A stretch of 64,000 nt of DNA from Magnetococcales bacterium (GCA_015231375.1 JADGBT010000013.1:25545-89544), one strand, 5' to 3'; positions 18,879 through 28,214 are shown, numbered from the stretch's first letter. Made by a program: numbers and translations. The notes: generated by a model from the sequence alone, not told the origin.

Positions 18879-21800
18879 ATGCTGCCTCGTCATCCCAAAG
18901 CCAGACCGCTGTTGGAAAGTGGACTGTTCCAGGAGGTTTCCCGTTTTTCCGAACTGGAAACCCGCATCCGCGCCCTGGAAGACCCGGCGGAACAACAGGC
19001 GGCGTTCGCGCTCTTCGCCGAAGGGGTGTTGACCACCCGCGCCTTGCACCGGGCGGTGGAGATCTGGCCCACCGGTCAGGTGCCCCTGGATGCCCGTCGC
19101 CGCCTGGGACTGCCCGCGACCCTGCCCGGCGCCGATGGCCTGTTCCGCTCTCTGGAAGGAGAGATTCACGCCTATCAACTGCTCTTCCGTCCGGAGCGGG
19201 ACAAACCGTTGCCGGAGGAGGCGGAACGTTTTCAGCCTCTCCTCGCCCACAGCCTGCAACCGCTGCTGTTCACCAACGGGGATCTGTTCGCCAATGGCTG
19301 GAAGAAACTCAAACCCCTCCACGCCCTGCGGGGGGTGGACCTGGACCGGCTGGAACCCCGGAACTTCCAGGCCATCCGCCGCTGGCTGCAAGGGGCCGGA
19401 GCCGCCGTGGAACGTCCGCTCGTCACCCCGTCCCACGCCTGGGCCATGGAACGGATCCAAAGCCTGATGACCACCGGGGATCAGGCCACGCTGCGGCTTC
19501 CCCCCGGCGCCGAGGCGGAGCTGCTCACCCTGCGGATCGTGCAGCGGCTCGGGGGCCGCCGGGTGGTGGTGGTCCTGCTGGACGACCTCGATCAACTGAT
19601 TCAGACCATCCGCGTCTGGCGTCAGCACGCCGGCTGGGGGGATCTGGCCGCGCTCCAGGTGGGTGAAGAGCCGGGAGGCGGCACCCCCGGCCCGCTGGAG
19701 CTGGACTTTCCCCTGACCCATCACCCGGACGGAGTGCGACGTTTCCTCGCCTGGCAGCACACCGGAGCGCGGGTGATCCTGGCCACCCGCGCCCTGACGC
19801 CACTGCTGGCCCGGGCCATGATGGGCTTTCCCCAGGCCGACCATCTGATCGGATTCAACACCGCCGCAGAGACCTTGCCCGCCGCCAAACGGCTGCATCT
19901 GCAATCGATCTCGCCACGTTCCCGATCCGCGACCCTCCAGGATCCGGCCCGCGTCCTGACCCTGCCTCTGCCCCGACCCTGGCGGCTGTGGCTGCTGCCG
20001 GTCCCGGCCAATCAGATGGAATCCCCCTGGAGCCTGTTGCCCGCGCTGATGGCACAGGCGACGGCCCTGGACGAGGTACGCCACATCCTCGCGTGCCTGC
20101 CGGAGGATCCACCCCGGACACTCATGGATCCGGCCTGGGCGGACGCGTCCGGATACACGGTTTTTCATCTGGCCCGAGGGATCAAGCCCACGGAGCGCGA
20201 CCGGATCCTGACCGCCTTCCAGCGCGCCCGACGCGGGGTGTTGATGCTGACTCCCGGCGGATCCGGACCCTTCCTGCCCACAGCGGATCTGGTGATCTGG
20301 CTGACCCCCCCCAGCGGTTCCGACCTGTGCCACGCCCTGGATCCCCTGCTTTCCTCGGGCGGCAGCGCCACACCGGGTTGCATGCTGCTGCCGCTGCCCC
20401 TCGTCAAGGATGGCCAGTTGGCGGACGCGGAGCTGTTGTGGGGCATCCTGAAAGGTCTGCGGGAGCTGGATCCCACCCTGGCCCAACAGATTCGCGCCGC
20501 CATGGAGCAACAGGGCCGGGAAGGACGCTGCGATCCCGAGCCGTTGCAAACCCGCTTCCGACTGTTGTCCGGCGACGCGACCCTCTCCGCTCCCCCGGCG
20601 GAAGCCATCGTCACCGCACTCCTCAAACGCCTGGGAGAAAGCGGGGACGAGCGGTTCGGCGAGCTGCAATCTTTTTGTCACTTGCAAGGCCACGGGGCGG
20701 TTCCGACGCTGTGGCCGGAAAATCCCCTGCTGGCGGAATGGGCCGGACGCCAGCGGTCCGCCTGGGCCAAGGGCATCCTGGAAGAGACCCAGAAAACGCG
20801 CCTGGATGCGGTGGGCTTTGTCTGGGATCTGGAGGCCTTCGCCTGGGATCAAACCTTCGCCCGGCTGGAACGGTTCATCGCCCGTCACGGCCACGCCAAA
20901 ATTCCCGATCCCTGCCCGGAGGATCCGGCCCTGGGGGAGTGGACCCTGCGGCAGCGTCACCTCAAGAAAAAGGAAAAACTCGCTGCGGAACGAAACGCGC
21001 GCCTGGAAGCGGCGGGCTTCATCTGGGATCCGGAAGAGGCGGCCTGGGAGGAGTTCTTTCAGCTCTTCCTGCGCTTCAAGGGAGTGCGCGGACACGGCAA
21101 GATTCCGAGCCACTGCCCGGATGATCCCCAACTGGGCAAATGGGCCGAGCGGCAACGCAAGGAGCGGGAACAAAAGAAACTGCTCCCCACCCGTCAGGAG
21201 CGGCTGGAGGCGGAAGGGTTTGTCTGGGATCTGGCCGCCGCAGCCTGGGATGAAATGCTGGAGGTGTTGCGCCAGCACCGCATGGTGCAAGGTCACGGCA
21301 AGGTGCCCAAGGAGTGGCTAGAAAATCCCACCCTGGCCATCTGGGCCGAAGAACAGCGTCGTCTGCACGAGAAGGGGGGGTTGTCCCCGGATCGGGTGGC
21401 CCGTCTGGAGGCTTTGGATTTCGTCTGGGATCTCAAGAAGGCCCGCTGGGAAGAGGGCTGGCAGGCCTTTTTGCAATTTTTCGCCCTGAACGGGCATGGT
21501 CTGGTGCCCGATCCCCATCCGGACTCGGCGCTTCTGGATTCCTGGGCCAGGGAGATGCGCCGCTCCTGGCGGCTGGGACAGCTCGATCCCAAACTGCAAA
21601 GCCGGGTGGACGAGGCGGGCTTTGTCTGGGATCTGGAGCAGGCCGCCTGGGAGGCGCGCTTTGCCGAGCTGGAACGGTTCCGCGCCGACCATGGTCATGC
21701 CGGAGTGGTGGAGCCGTGTCCCGAATTTCCTTTGCTTGCGGCCTGGGTGCAGGCCCAACGCCGGGCACGGCTCAAGGGCTCCCTCTCCGCGACCTTGCAG

Positions 21801-22841
21801 ACCCGATTGGATCGGGTGGATTTCATCTGGGATCCGGCGGAAAAATGGTGGAATGACCAGTTCGCCGCCCTGGACCGCTTTTACCAGACCCAGGGTCATT
21901 TCAACGTGCCCAAAGAGTGGGAGGATCCCCCGGAGCTGTTCGCCTGGGTCAAGGCGCAACGGCTGGCGCGTGAAAAAGAGAAACTGGACGAAGACAAACT
22001 CTCCCGACTGGTGGCTTTGGGGTTCTTGTGGGATGCGCGCGAGGCGGCCTGGGAAGAGATGTTCCTCTCTTTGACCCGCTTCCAGCAGACCCGCAACCAC
22101 TGTCTGGTCCCGGCCCAATGGGCCGACGATCCGGCCCTGGCCCGCTGGGTGGAACAACAACGGCGGGACCATCGGCTCAAGCTGCTCAAACCCGACCAGA
22201 TCCAGCGTCTGGAGTCCCTCGGGTTCATCTGGGATTCCAAGGCGATCTTCTGGGAGGAGATGTTCGCCGCGCTCACGGAGTACCGGGAGCGGCACGGGGA
22301 CTGTCTGGTCTCCGAAAGCCAGACCGAACACTCCCAGTTGGCCTGGTGGGTGGCGGCCCAACGCAAGGCGCGCCTGGCCGCACAACTGGAACCGGAACGC
22401 ATCCAGCGTCTGGACGCGATCGGCTTTGTCTGGGATGCCCAGGAGGTGATCTGGATGGAGTCGTTGAGCGCGCTGGCACAATTCAAACACCAGTTCGGCC
22501 ACTGTCTGGTGCCGACCGACTGGCCGGAGAACCCGCGTCTGGCCACCTGGGTAAGCGCCCAACGCAACGCGCGTCAAAAGGGTCATCTGGGAGAAAGACG
22601 CGTGGCCCTGCTGACCGATCTGGGGATGATCTGGGATCCCAAAGAGGCGGTGGCCGAGGAGATGATTCAGCAGTTGCGGACCTTTCAGGCCCGTCACGGC
22701 CATTGCGACGTGCCGTTGGAAGCCCCGGAATTTCCACGCCTGGGGATGTGGTTGCAATTTCAGCGTCAGGCCAGAAAAGATGGCACCCTGGAGCCGCGAC
22801 GGAAAAAACGACTGGAAGAGATCGGGGTGGCGTGGCGATAA
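18879..22841 (+). CDS. HA-repeat protein with degenerate helicase-like N-terminus
   Basis: A 1320-residue protein. From about residue 588 on it holds eleven tandem copies of the roughly 68-residue helicase-associated (HA) domain, each with a Trp-rich helix, HGxxxVP, LxxWVxxQR and an ending like GFVWD. The last copies end LGMIWD and IGVAWR. HA domains usually follow a DEAD-type helicase and are thought to bind nucleic acid. The N-terminal part (about 190-560) looks like a helicase core that has lost its motifs: LRLPPGAEAEL stands where Walker A is expected, and no DEAH box is seen. A nucleic acid binding role without ATPase activity is my inference. Three copies of its last codons follow it. 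Confidence 0.8.
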   Translation: MLPRHPKARPLLESGLFQEVSRFSELETRIRALEDPAEQQAAFALFAEGVLTTRALHRAVEIWPTGQVPLDARRRLGLPATLPGADGLFRSLEGEIHAYQLLFRPERDKPLPEEAERFQPLLAHSLQPLLFTNGDLFANGWKKLKPLHALRGVDLDRLEPRNFQAIRRWLQGAGAAVERPLVTPSHAWAMERIQSLMTTGDQATLRLPPGAEAELLTLRIVQRLGGRRVVVVLLDDLDQLIQTIRVWRQHAGWGDLAALQVGEEPGGGTPGPLELDFPLTHHPDGVRRFLAWQHTGARVILATRALTPLLARAMMGFPQADHLIGFNTAAETLPAAKRLHLQSISPRSRSATLQDPARVLTLPLPRPWRLWLLPVPANQMESPWSLLPALMAQATALDEVRHILACLPEDPPRTLMDPAWADASGYTVFHLARGIKPTERDRILTAFQRARRGVLMLTPGGSGPFLPTADLVIWLTPPSGSDLCHALDPLLSSGGSATPGCMLLPLPLVKDGQLADAELLWGILKGLRELDPTLAQQIRAAMEQQGREGRCDPEPLQTRFRLLSGDATLSAPPAEAIVTALLKRLGESGDERFGELQSFCHLQGHGAVPTLWPENPLLAEWAGRQRSAWAKGILEETQKTRLDAVGFVWDLEAFAWDQTFARLERFIARHGHAKIPDPCPEDPALGEWTLRQRHLKKKEKLAAERNARLEAAGFIWDPEEAAWEEFFQLFLRFKGVRGHGKIPSHCPDDPQLGKWAERQRKEREQKKLLPTRQERLEAEGFVWDLAAAAWDEMLEVLRQHRMVQGHGKVPKEWLENPTLAIWAEEQRRLHEKGGLSPDRVARLEALDFVWDLKKARWEEGWQAFLQFFALNGHGLVPDPHPDSALLDSWAREMRRSWRLGQLDPKLQSRVDEAGFVWDLEQAAWEARFAELERFRADHGHAGVVEPCPEFPLLAAWVQAQRRARLKGSLSATLQTRLDRVDFIWDPAEKWWNDQFAALDRFYQTQGHFNVPKEWEDPPELFAWVKAQRLAREKEKLDEDKLSRLVALGFLWDAREAAWEEMFLSLTRFQQTRNHCLVPAQWADDPALARWVEQQRRDHRLKLLKPDQIQRLESLGFIWDSKAIFWEEMFAALTEYRERHGDCLVSESQTEHSQLAWWVAAQRKARLAAQLEPERIQRLDAIGFVWDAQEVIWMESLSALAQFKHQFGHCLVPTDWPENPRLATWVSAQRNARQKGHLGERRVALLTDLGMIWDPKEAVAEEMIQQLRTFQARHGHCDVPLEAPEFPRLGMWLQFQRQARKDGTLEPRRKKRLEEIGVAWR

Positions 22842-22921
22842 AACGGCTGGAAGAGAATCGGCGTGGGATGGCGTGGCGATAAAACGGCTGGAAAAGAATC
22901 GGCGTGGGATGGCATGGCGAT
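22805..22921 (+). repeat. Three tandem copies of the HA gene's 3' end
   Basis: The unit covering the last codons and stop of the HA gene (22805-22839) is followed by two 41-base copies (22840-22880 and 22881-22921). The two copies differ from each other at two positions. The first of the pair again encodes KRLEENRRGMAWR and a TAA. The rest of the 276-base gap to 23117 holds no gene or clear signal. Confidence 0.85.
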
Positions 22922-23117
22922 ACAAAGATCGGCCTCCCGGTCCGCCTCGACCCCGTGGCCATACCGTACCCCTTCCGATCCCTCCCGACCCCCCTCCCCG
23001 GCCACAAAGCCCAGTGGGCCTCATGCCGGGGTGGACGAAAAGTGCCGGCTTCCCTTTCCAACAACGGTCAGGGATCGGAGACCACGGGGGGCACAGTCGG
23101 CAGCCGGAGATCGGAAA

Positions 23118-23426
23118 TCACGGAGCCTTCTTCTCCTGCGACTCCTTGAGATTTTGTTCGCGCGCATCCAGCTTTTTGCGCTGTTCCTGGATGCGTTGCA
23201 ACTGCTCGGTCTGGTGGCGCAGCTTCTGGGCCTCTTGACAGCGTTTCACCTCGGCAGGAGTGTTGGCCGCCTTCAGACAGGCCAGCTTCTCTTCCATGTT
23301 CTGGATCTCTCTGGCCTTGCGCGCCTTGAATTGCTCTTCTTTTTCCGGGTTGGCGCCACCCGCCGCCCAGACCGGGGACACCCACAGAAAAACCGCAACG
23401 GCCACAACTCCTTGCAACCTGTTCAT
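23118..23426 (-). CDS. Small exported coiled-coil protein
   Basis: A 102-residue protein of no recognised family. It has a signal peptide (VVAVAVFLWVSPVWAAGG, cleavage near residue 22), then a highly charged, glutamine-rich helix (KLRHQTEQLQRIQEQRKKLD) that should form a coiled coil. Two cysteines (ACLKAAN and RCQEAQK) may form a disulfide. The start at 23426 was preferred because it gives a proper signal peptide. It is divergent from the YidD-like/gsp operon across 204 bases. A periplasmic structural or chaperone role is possible. Confidence 0.65.
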   Translation of the reverse strand: MNRLQGVVAVAVFLWVSPVWAAGGANPEKEEQFKARKAREIQNMEEKLACLKAANTPAEVKRCQEAQKLRHQTEQLQRIQEQRKKLDAREQNLKESQEKKAP

Positions 23427-23533
23427 GACTCTCTTCGCCTCCAATGCGTGACTTGAATCGTGGAAACCATCTCTTTTCATTTTCCTACACCCAGGCCCTG
23501 TCCGTCAACTCCGCCATCACGATGGCAAACCGT

Positions 23534-23562
23534 CTTGACAGACAAAAAACAATCATGATTCC
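23534..23562 (+). promoter_or_regulatory. Possible promoter of the YidD-like/gsp operon
   Basis: A consensus TTGACA at 23534-23539 lies about 90 bases before the first gene of the operon. The matching -10 around 23557 (ATTCCA) is poor, so this is only a candidate. Confidence 0.25.
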
Positions 23563-23630
23563 ATCCTCTCCGTGATCCAGCGCGTCCACTCCAATGGTTG
23601 CAAAACCGGTTGCCATCCCCACGCCCTTGA

Positions 23631-24083
23631 ATGAACATTCCCGATCCATCCATGATTGCTCTGGCCATCGCGCTGCTCGGCGCACTGGGACCGCTCCACA
23701 CCACCCAGGCCGCCGACACGACCAATCCCCTGGCCTATCGCCCGGCGACACCCCACACCACACCTCCGGAATCCGGGACAAACGATCCCACCCGATGGCT
23801 GCTCTTTCCCTTGAGCCTGTATTCGCATACCATAAGCCGCGTGGATGGAGACCGTTGCCCTTCGCACCCCAACTGTTCCCACTATGCCAGGCAGGCCCTG
23901 CAACGCCATGGCCCCCTGACGGGACTGTGGCTGACCATCGACCGCCTGATCCACGAACGCAGCGAAATCGCACTGGCCCCCCAGGTCCGCGCCGAAGACG
24001 GATCGGCGCGTCTGCTGGATCCCCTGGAGGCCAACGCTTTCTGGTTGCCTCAACCCCAACAAGAGAACCCTGGAAAACAATGA
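23631..24083 (+). CDS. YidD-like domain protein with signal peptide
   Basis: A 150-residue exported protein. After a signal sequence (about residues 8-28, ending TTQAAD) it carries RCPSHPNCSHYARQALQRHG and LWLTIDRLIHE. This matches the cysteine-containing core of YidD, the membrane protein insertion efficiency factor (CxxxPSCSxYA, HG, RL). YidD is normally a short cytoplasmic-side peripheral membrane protein of about 85 residues, so a signal peptide and 40-residue C-terminal tail are unusual. The gene overlaps gspG by four bases, so it is probably the first gene of the pseudopilin operon. Confidence 0.72.
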   Translation: MNIPDPSMIALAIALLGALGPLHTTQAADTTNPLAYRPATPHTTPPESGTNDPTRWLLFPLSLYSHTISRVDGDRCPSHPNCSHYARQALQRHGPLTGLWLTIDRLIHERSEIALAPQVRAEDGSARLLDPLEANAFWLPQPQQENPGKQ

Positions 24084-24538
24084 AAAAATCGCCCCTTTTA
24101 TCAGCCCGTCCAGCCGCCGCCGGATTCACGCTGATCGAAATCATGGTGGTGGTGGTGATTCTCGGCATTCTGGCGACATTGATCATTCCAAAAATCATGA
24201 GCCGCCCGGACGAAGCGCGGCATACCAAGGCCATCCTCGACATCCAATCCATCGGGCAAGCGCTCGATCTGTATCGCCTGGACAACAACCAGTATCCCAC
24301 CACCGAACAGGGCCTGATGGCCTTGGTGGTCAAGCCCGAAGTGGAACCGGTTCCGCGCCGCTGGCGTCAGGAAGGCTATCTGGCCAAGCTGCCCATGGAT
24401 CCTTGGGACAATCCGTATGTCTATCTGGCTCCGGGTCTGCACGGTCAATACGATCTGCTCTCCTTGGGGCCGGACGGCATGCCGGGAGGCGAAGGCAAAG
24501 GGGCGGACATCACCTCCTGGAACCTGGATCGCCCGTGA
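24080..24538 (+). CDS. gspG: T2SS major pseudopilin GspG
   Basis: A 152-residue major pseudopilin. The prepilin peptidase site AAAG^FTLIEIMVVVVILGILATLIIP is near residue 15, with Glu5 of the mature protein present. The C-terminal calcium-binding segment (PWDNPYVYLAPG, LLSLGPDGMPGG, ADITSWNL) is typical of GspG. ATG at 24080 overlaps the previous stop. It forms the T2SS pseudopilus that pushes folded proteins through the secretin. The peptidase GspO/PilD is not in this window. Confidence 0.96.
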   Translation: MKKSPLLSARPAAAGFTLIEIMVVVVILGILATLIIPKIMSRPDEARHTKAILDIQSIGQALDLYRLDNNQYPTTEQGLMALVVKPEVEPVPRRWRQEGYLAKLPMDPWDNPYVYLAPGLHGQYDLLSLGPDGMPGGEGKGADITSWNLDRP

Positions 24539-25044
24539 CCCGACGCCTCCGGTCACGGGGGTTCACCCTGCTGGAGGTGATGATCACCTTGTTTCTGATC
24601 ACCATTCTGACAGGACTGGTGATTCCCTATCTGGGACCGGGAAAACTGGACGGATTGCGCGCCTCGGCCAACCGCTTCCGCCAAGTGCTGATCTGGCTGC
24701 GGGATCAGGGAGCCTCGGGACTGGCCGAGTATCGGCTGCGGCTGGAACCGGCCCAGGGGTGGTATCATGTCGAGGTACTCGACCAGGAAAATTTTGTCCC
24801 GGTGGCCGATCCGCTGCTCAAGCCGGGACTGTTGCACCCGGCGGATGGACAACTGCGCTGGCAACCGGATCAAGCCGATCTGTCGGACCCAAGCGAGGTG
24901 ACGGTGGGATTCACGCGGTTTGGTCCGGAGCGGGCGATCCAGGTGCAATTCACCACCCGGGACGGGAAAGAAGGGTTCACGGTCTCCTACCGGCCCGAGT
25001 GGAGTCAACCCCGTCTGGAAGCGGGATTGCTGTCGTGGAAATGA
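24535..25044 (+). CDS. gspH: T2SS minor pseudopilin GspH
   Basis: A 169-residue minor pseudopilin starting with GTG, whose last two bases overlap the gspG stop. The prepilin site is RSRG^FTLLEVMITLF. The globular part (RLRLEPAQGWYHVEVLD, GFTRFGPERAIQVQF) follows the GspH pattern. Order in the operon and the short leader support the assignment, though minor pseudopilins are weakly conserved. Confidence 0.85.
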   Translation: MTRRLRSRGFTLLEVMITLFLITILTGLVIPYLGPGKLDGLRASANRFRQVLIWLRDQGASGLAEYRLRLEPAQGWYHVEVLDQENFVPVADPLLKPGLLHPADGQLRWQPDQADLSDPSEVTVGFTRFGPERAIQVQFTTRDGKEGFTVSYRPEWSQPRLEAGLLSWK

Positions 25045-25406
25045 GCCGAACCGCCACGACGCGGGGTTTCACCCTGCTGGAGATCCTGGTGGCCCTGGCG
25101 CTGATCGGAGGATTGTTCGTGGGCATCGGGGCCATTCTCAGGCAGCAGGCCGACACCCAGTACCGACTGGAAGAACGGCTGGCCGCCGCCCAGGTGGCCA
25201 GCAATCAAATGGAGCTGTTCCGGGCCAACGGCCTGCCCCCGACCCCGGATCAGGTGGCCGGAGACGAGGAGATGGCGGGTCGCACCCTCCCCTGGATCCG
25301 ACGCGTCAGCCGTTCCGAAGACGGTCTGGGATTCGAGGTGACGATCCTGGTGGGGCTGGAGACCGCTCCGCTCTTTGTGGAGCGCTTCCGATGGCTCGGT
25401 CATTGA
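25041..25406 (+). CDS. gspI: T2SS minor pseudopilin GspI
   Basis: A 121-residue minor pseudopilin, the usual length for GspI. The prepilin cleavage site is TTRG^FTLLEILVALALIGG. A C-terminal domain with VASNQMELFRANG follows, close to the QAxNQ/E helix of the family. The ATG overlaps the gspH stop. GspI, J and K form the pseudopilus tip. Confidence 0.88.
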   Translation: MSRTATTRGFTLLEILVALALIGGLFVGIGAILRQQADTQYRLEERLAAAQVASNQMELFRANGLPPTPDQVAGDEEMAGRTLPWIRRVSRSEDGLGFEVTILVGLETAPLFVERFRWLGH

Positions 25407-25990
25407 GCCGCCGTTGCCGATCCGGGGGGTTCACCCTGCTGGAGGCCCTGATCGCGTTGAGCATCTCGGCGCTGATCATGACCGGGGTGTATCGCATGGT
25501 CACCGGCGGGGCGACCCAAACGAAAAGACTGGAACAACGCGCCGAAACCGTGCATCTTTGGAGCCATGTGCGACGCGTGTTGAGCCAGGATCTGGAACAG
25601 CTCGCCCACGAACCGCCTGCGCGTCTGGTGCGGGAGGGAAACGACACCTTGATCCTGCGTTGCAACGGGGGGATCATGCCGCAATGGTCCATGGGGGCGG
25701 TGGTGGAGGTGATCTACCGCTGGCATCCCAACGGCAACGGGGACGGCATGACCTGGGAACGACTGGTCAAGCCCGCGAACGGCAACAGGGAAAACGCCAA
25801 AGTGACATTGAAACTCGACCAGGGCTTGAAGAAAGTGGAATATGCCCTGCTCGACGCCCAGGAGTGGCGTCCATCCGGCCAGGGGGCGAATCCGCCTTTC
25901 CGGGCGATTCTCTGGCGTTTCGACTTCGACGATATCGGCGCCTGGACCCTGGTGCGCACGCTGTTGCCGCTGCCGGAGATGACCCCATGA
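25391..25990 (+). CDS. gspJ: T2SS minor pseudopilin GspJ
   Basis: A 199-residue minor pseudopilin starting 16 bases inside gspI. The leader ends CRSGG^FTLLEALIALSISALIMTGVY. The long helix with HVRRVLSQDLEQLAHEPP and a strand-rich C-terminus fit GspJ. It is part of the tip complex with GspI and GspK. Confidence 0.88.
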   Translation: MARSLSRRCRSGGFTLLEALIALSISALIMTGVYRMVTGGATQTKRLEQRAETVHLWSHVRRVLSQDLEQLAHEPPARLVREGNDTLILRCNGGIMPQWSMGAVVEVIYRWHPNGNGDGMTWERLVKPANGNRENAKVTLKLDQGLKKVEYALLDAQEWRPSGQGANPPFRAILWRFDFDDIGAWTLVRTLLPLPEMTP

Positions 25991-26889
25991 GCCGCCTGCG
26001 CGCCCCAAAAGGTCAGGAGGGGATGGTGCTGCTGGTCACCCTGTCGGCCATTGCCCTGCTGGTGCCCCTGGTTTACGCCGGGATGGAGTCGCAACGGTTT
26101 CATCTGCGTCAGGTGCAACGGGAACTGGAGCTGGAAACGGCCCATCGTCACGCCGAATCCCTGCTGTCGCTGGTGGTGGCGGTGGTGAAAATGGATGGGG
26201 TGCAGGGAGGAGCCATCGACCATTTGAACGAACCCTGGGCCATGCCGATCACCCTGCCGGACAACCCGGATGGCACGACGGAAGCGGTGGTGGAAGACAC
26301 CTCCCGCCGCTGGAACCTCAACGCCCTGCGCAAGGAGGATGGTCAACCAAACGGGGAGTTGCGTCTGGTATTGCGCCGTCTGGCGGCCCGGGAGGGGCTT
26401 TCGGGATCGATGATGGAACGGGTGGTGGAGTGGCTGATGCCCACGGACAAGATGGCGCGCCCGGAAACCGGGGGGACACCGTTGGCCCCGGAGCCGTTGC
26501 ACGCCCTGGAAGAACTGTTGAAACTGCCGGATTGGAACGCCGAGGCGGTGCGCAAGCTCGCTCCCTTCGTCACCGTGGACGACACCTGCCGCAACAGCCG
26601 CCTGAATCTCAACACCGCCGCCCTCCAGACCCTGGAGCCGCTGGTGCCGGAGGCCAACTGGCAGCAGGTGGTGGAACGCCGCACCACCACCCCGATCGCC
26701 CAGGTGACGGATCTGGCCGGGGCCGGTGTGGCGCTGTCGCCGGATCAAAGCCAACTGCTGACCGTGGGCAGCCATTGTTTTGTGGCGCACATCCGCTCGC
26801 GGGTGCAAGGATCGGCGGCCATGCTGACCGCGTGGCTGGTTCGCAACGGAACGCGAGTGACCATCACCAAAACGAGATGGGACGGATGA
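25987..26889 (+). CDS. gspK: T2SS minor pseudopilin GspK
   Basis: A 300-residue protein. The leader ends KGQEGMVLLVTLSAIALLVP. As in GspK, the usual Glu5 is absent. The family features WNLNALRKEDG, a large alpha domain (LRRLAAREGL, MMERVVEWLMP) and SRLNLNTAALQTLEPL are present. It caps the pseudopilus tip. ATG overlaps the gspJ stop, and its own stop overlaps gspL. Confidence 0.9.
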   Translation: MSRLRAPKGQEGMVLLVTLSAIALLVPLVYAGMESQRFHLRQVQRELELETAHRHAESLLSLVVAVVKMDGVQGGAIDHLNEPWAMPITLPDNPDGTTEAVVEDTSRRWNLNALRKEDGQPNGELRLVLRRLAAREGLSGSMMERVVEWLMPTDKMARPETGGTPLAPEPLHALEELLKLPDWNAEAVRKLAPFVTVDDTCRNSRLNLNTAALQTLEPLVPEANWQQVVERRTTTPIAQVTDLAGAGVALSPDQSQLLTVGSHCFVAHIRSRVQGSAAMLTAWLVRNGTRVTITKTRWDG

Positions 26890-28214
26890 AATCCAAGGCC
26901 ACATGGGGCGTGGTGCAATCCACGGACAAGCTGTTGTGGGTGCGCCTGCTGGAACACGACACCCTGGTGTTCGAAACCGGCATGACGGTGATTCCCGGCG
27001 GGGAACGGGGTGTGGTGGCGGGCCTGTCGGCGGTGAATATGGCGGTGCGCAAGAGCGTGCTGCCGTTTTCCCGTCGGGATCAGATCTGGTCGGTACTGCC
27101 CCAGGAGGCCATGGATACCCTGGTGCAACGCTTTGAGGATCCCTGTTTCGCCATGCAATGGGAACCGGTGGAACAGGGATCCTCGGTGCTGTTCGCCCTG
27201 TGCGAACGCCACACCCTGGATGGTCTGCTCGCCACCCTGGCCCAGGCCACGATCCAACCCCGGAGCGTGGTCATGGCCGAACTGGGCGCCTGGCCTTTGC
27301 TGGAAGCGGCCACGTTGATCGGCACCCAGGGATCGATGATGGTGGTGGACGGTTCCGCCTCGCCGGTATCGGTCTACGCGGTCACGGAAGGCAAACTGCG
27401 GGAGTTGCGTCTGGTGGCCCCTGCCACCTCCGCCCGCGACGACACCGCGCTGCTGGAAGAGGTGGAATGGCTGCTGGCAGATCTTGCCAGCCGTCTGCCG
27501 GAAGCCAAAGCGGCGGGTTTGATTTTTCTGGGCAGGACGCGGGAGTTCTGGCAACCCCTGCGGGAGCGGCACCCGGCCAACCGGGTCGAAATCCCTCCCC
27601 TGGAGGCTTTGGGACAGGGGCTGAAACAGTGGGAATGGCTGCGACCGGCGGGTCTGGCCCTGGCGGCGGCGCGGGGCCAACAGGAACGGCTGATGGACTT
27701 TCTCCACGGGGCCGGAGAACGACAATGGCGCACCTGGCTGGATCCCTGGCGGGGAACCGGAGTGCTGGCCTTGATCCTGCTGCTGGTCTGGGGTGGCGAG
27801 GAGACAATGCGCTTCACCCGCGCCAAGGTCCGGCACGACCGGCTCAAGGCGGAAACCGAAGCCCTCTTCCGGGAGGCGTTGCCCCACATTCCGGTGATCG
27901 TCGAGCCGCTGTTGCAACTGAAACAGGCCCTGGGTCAAAACAGTCAGGCCAACAAGGAGGGGGAATTCCCGACGCTTTCCACCTGGATCGGCCTTATCCA
28001 GACCACGGTTCCCGCCGATACCCAGGTCAAGTGGCACCGGTTGCGTTATGAACCCGGCGAACTGCAATTGCACGGCGAAGTGCCGTCCTACAACCATCTG
28101 GACCGGGTACGGGCAGCCCTGCTGCCCCTTTCCAGGGGCAAGGAGACCCGCATGGACGAAGCCCGCATCGTGCCGGAGAGCAAAACCGTCCGTTTCCGCC
28201 TGGGGCTGCCATGA
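26886..28214 (+). CDS. gspL: T2SS inner-membrane platform protein GspL
   Basis: A 442-residue protein with an actin-like cytoplasmic domain (about 1-270), one transmembrane helix (GVLALILLLVWGGEE, near 300) and a periplasmic ferredoxin-like domain ending FRLGLP. GspL recruits the ATPase GspE to the membrane and pairs with GspM. The start at 26886 overlaps the gspK stop; an ATG at 26877 is also possible. The sequence is divergent from well-studied GspL, and operon order carries part of the assignment. Confidence 0.85.
   Translation: MKSKATWGVVQSTDKLLWVRLLEHDTLVFETGMTVIPGGERGVVAGLSAVNMAVRKSVLPFSRRDQIWSVLPQEAMDTLVQRFEDPCFAMQWEPVEQGSSVLFALCERHTLDGLLATLAQATIQPRSVVMAELGAWPLLEAATLIGTQGSMMVVDGSASPVSVYAVTEGKLRELRLVAPATSARDDTALLEEVEWLLADLASRLPEAKAAGLIFLGRTREFWQPLRERHPANRVEIPPLEALGQGLKQWEWLRPAGLALAAARGQQERLMDFLHGAGERQWRTWLDPWRGTGVLALILLLVWGGEETMRFTRAKVRHDRLKAETEALFREALPHIPVIVEPLLQLKQALGQNSQANKEGEFPTLSTWIGLIQTTVPADTQVKWHRLRYEPGELQLHGEVPSYNHLDRVRAALLPLSRGKETRMDEARIVPESKTVRFRLGLP

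Noticed and set aside
18879..20640. Active DEAD-box helicase at the N-terminus of the HA protein
   Set aside because: No GxGKT and no DEAD/DEAH motif could be found in the expected positions.
16782..21296. 1504-codon minus-strand frame across the aldolase and HA genes
   Set aside because: It crosses two well-supported genes with recognised motifs and has a Gln/Gly/His-rich shadow composition.
23068..23385. Alternative minus-strand frame near the small coiled-coil gene
   Set aside because: It overlaps the coiled-coil gene in another frame and lacks a signal peptide or coding character.
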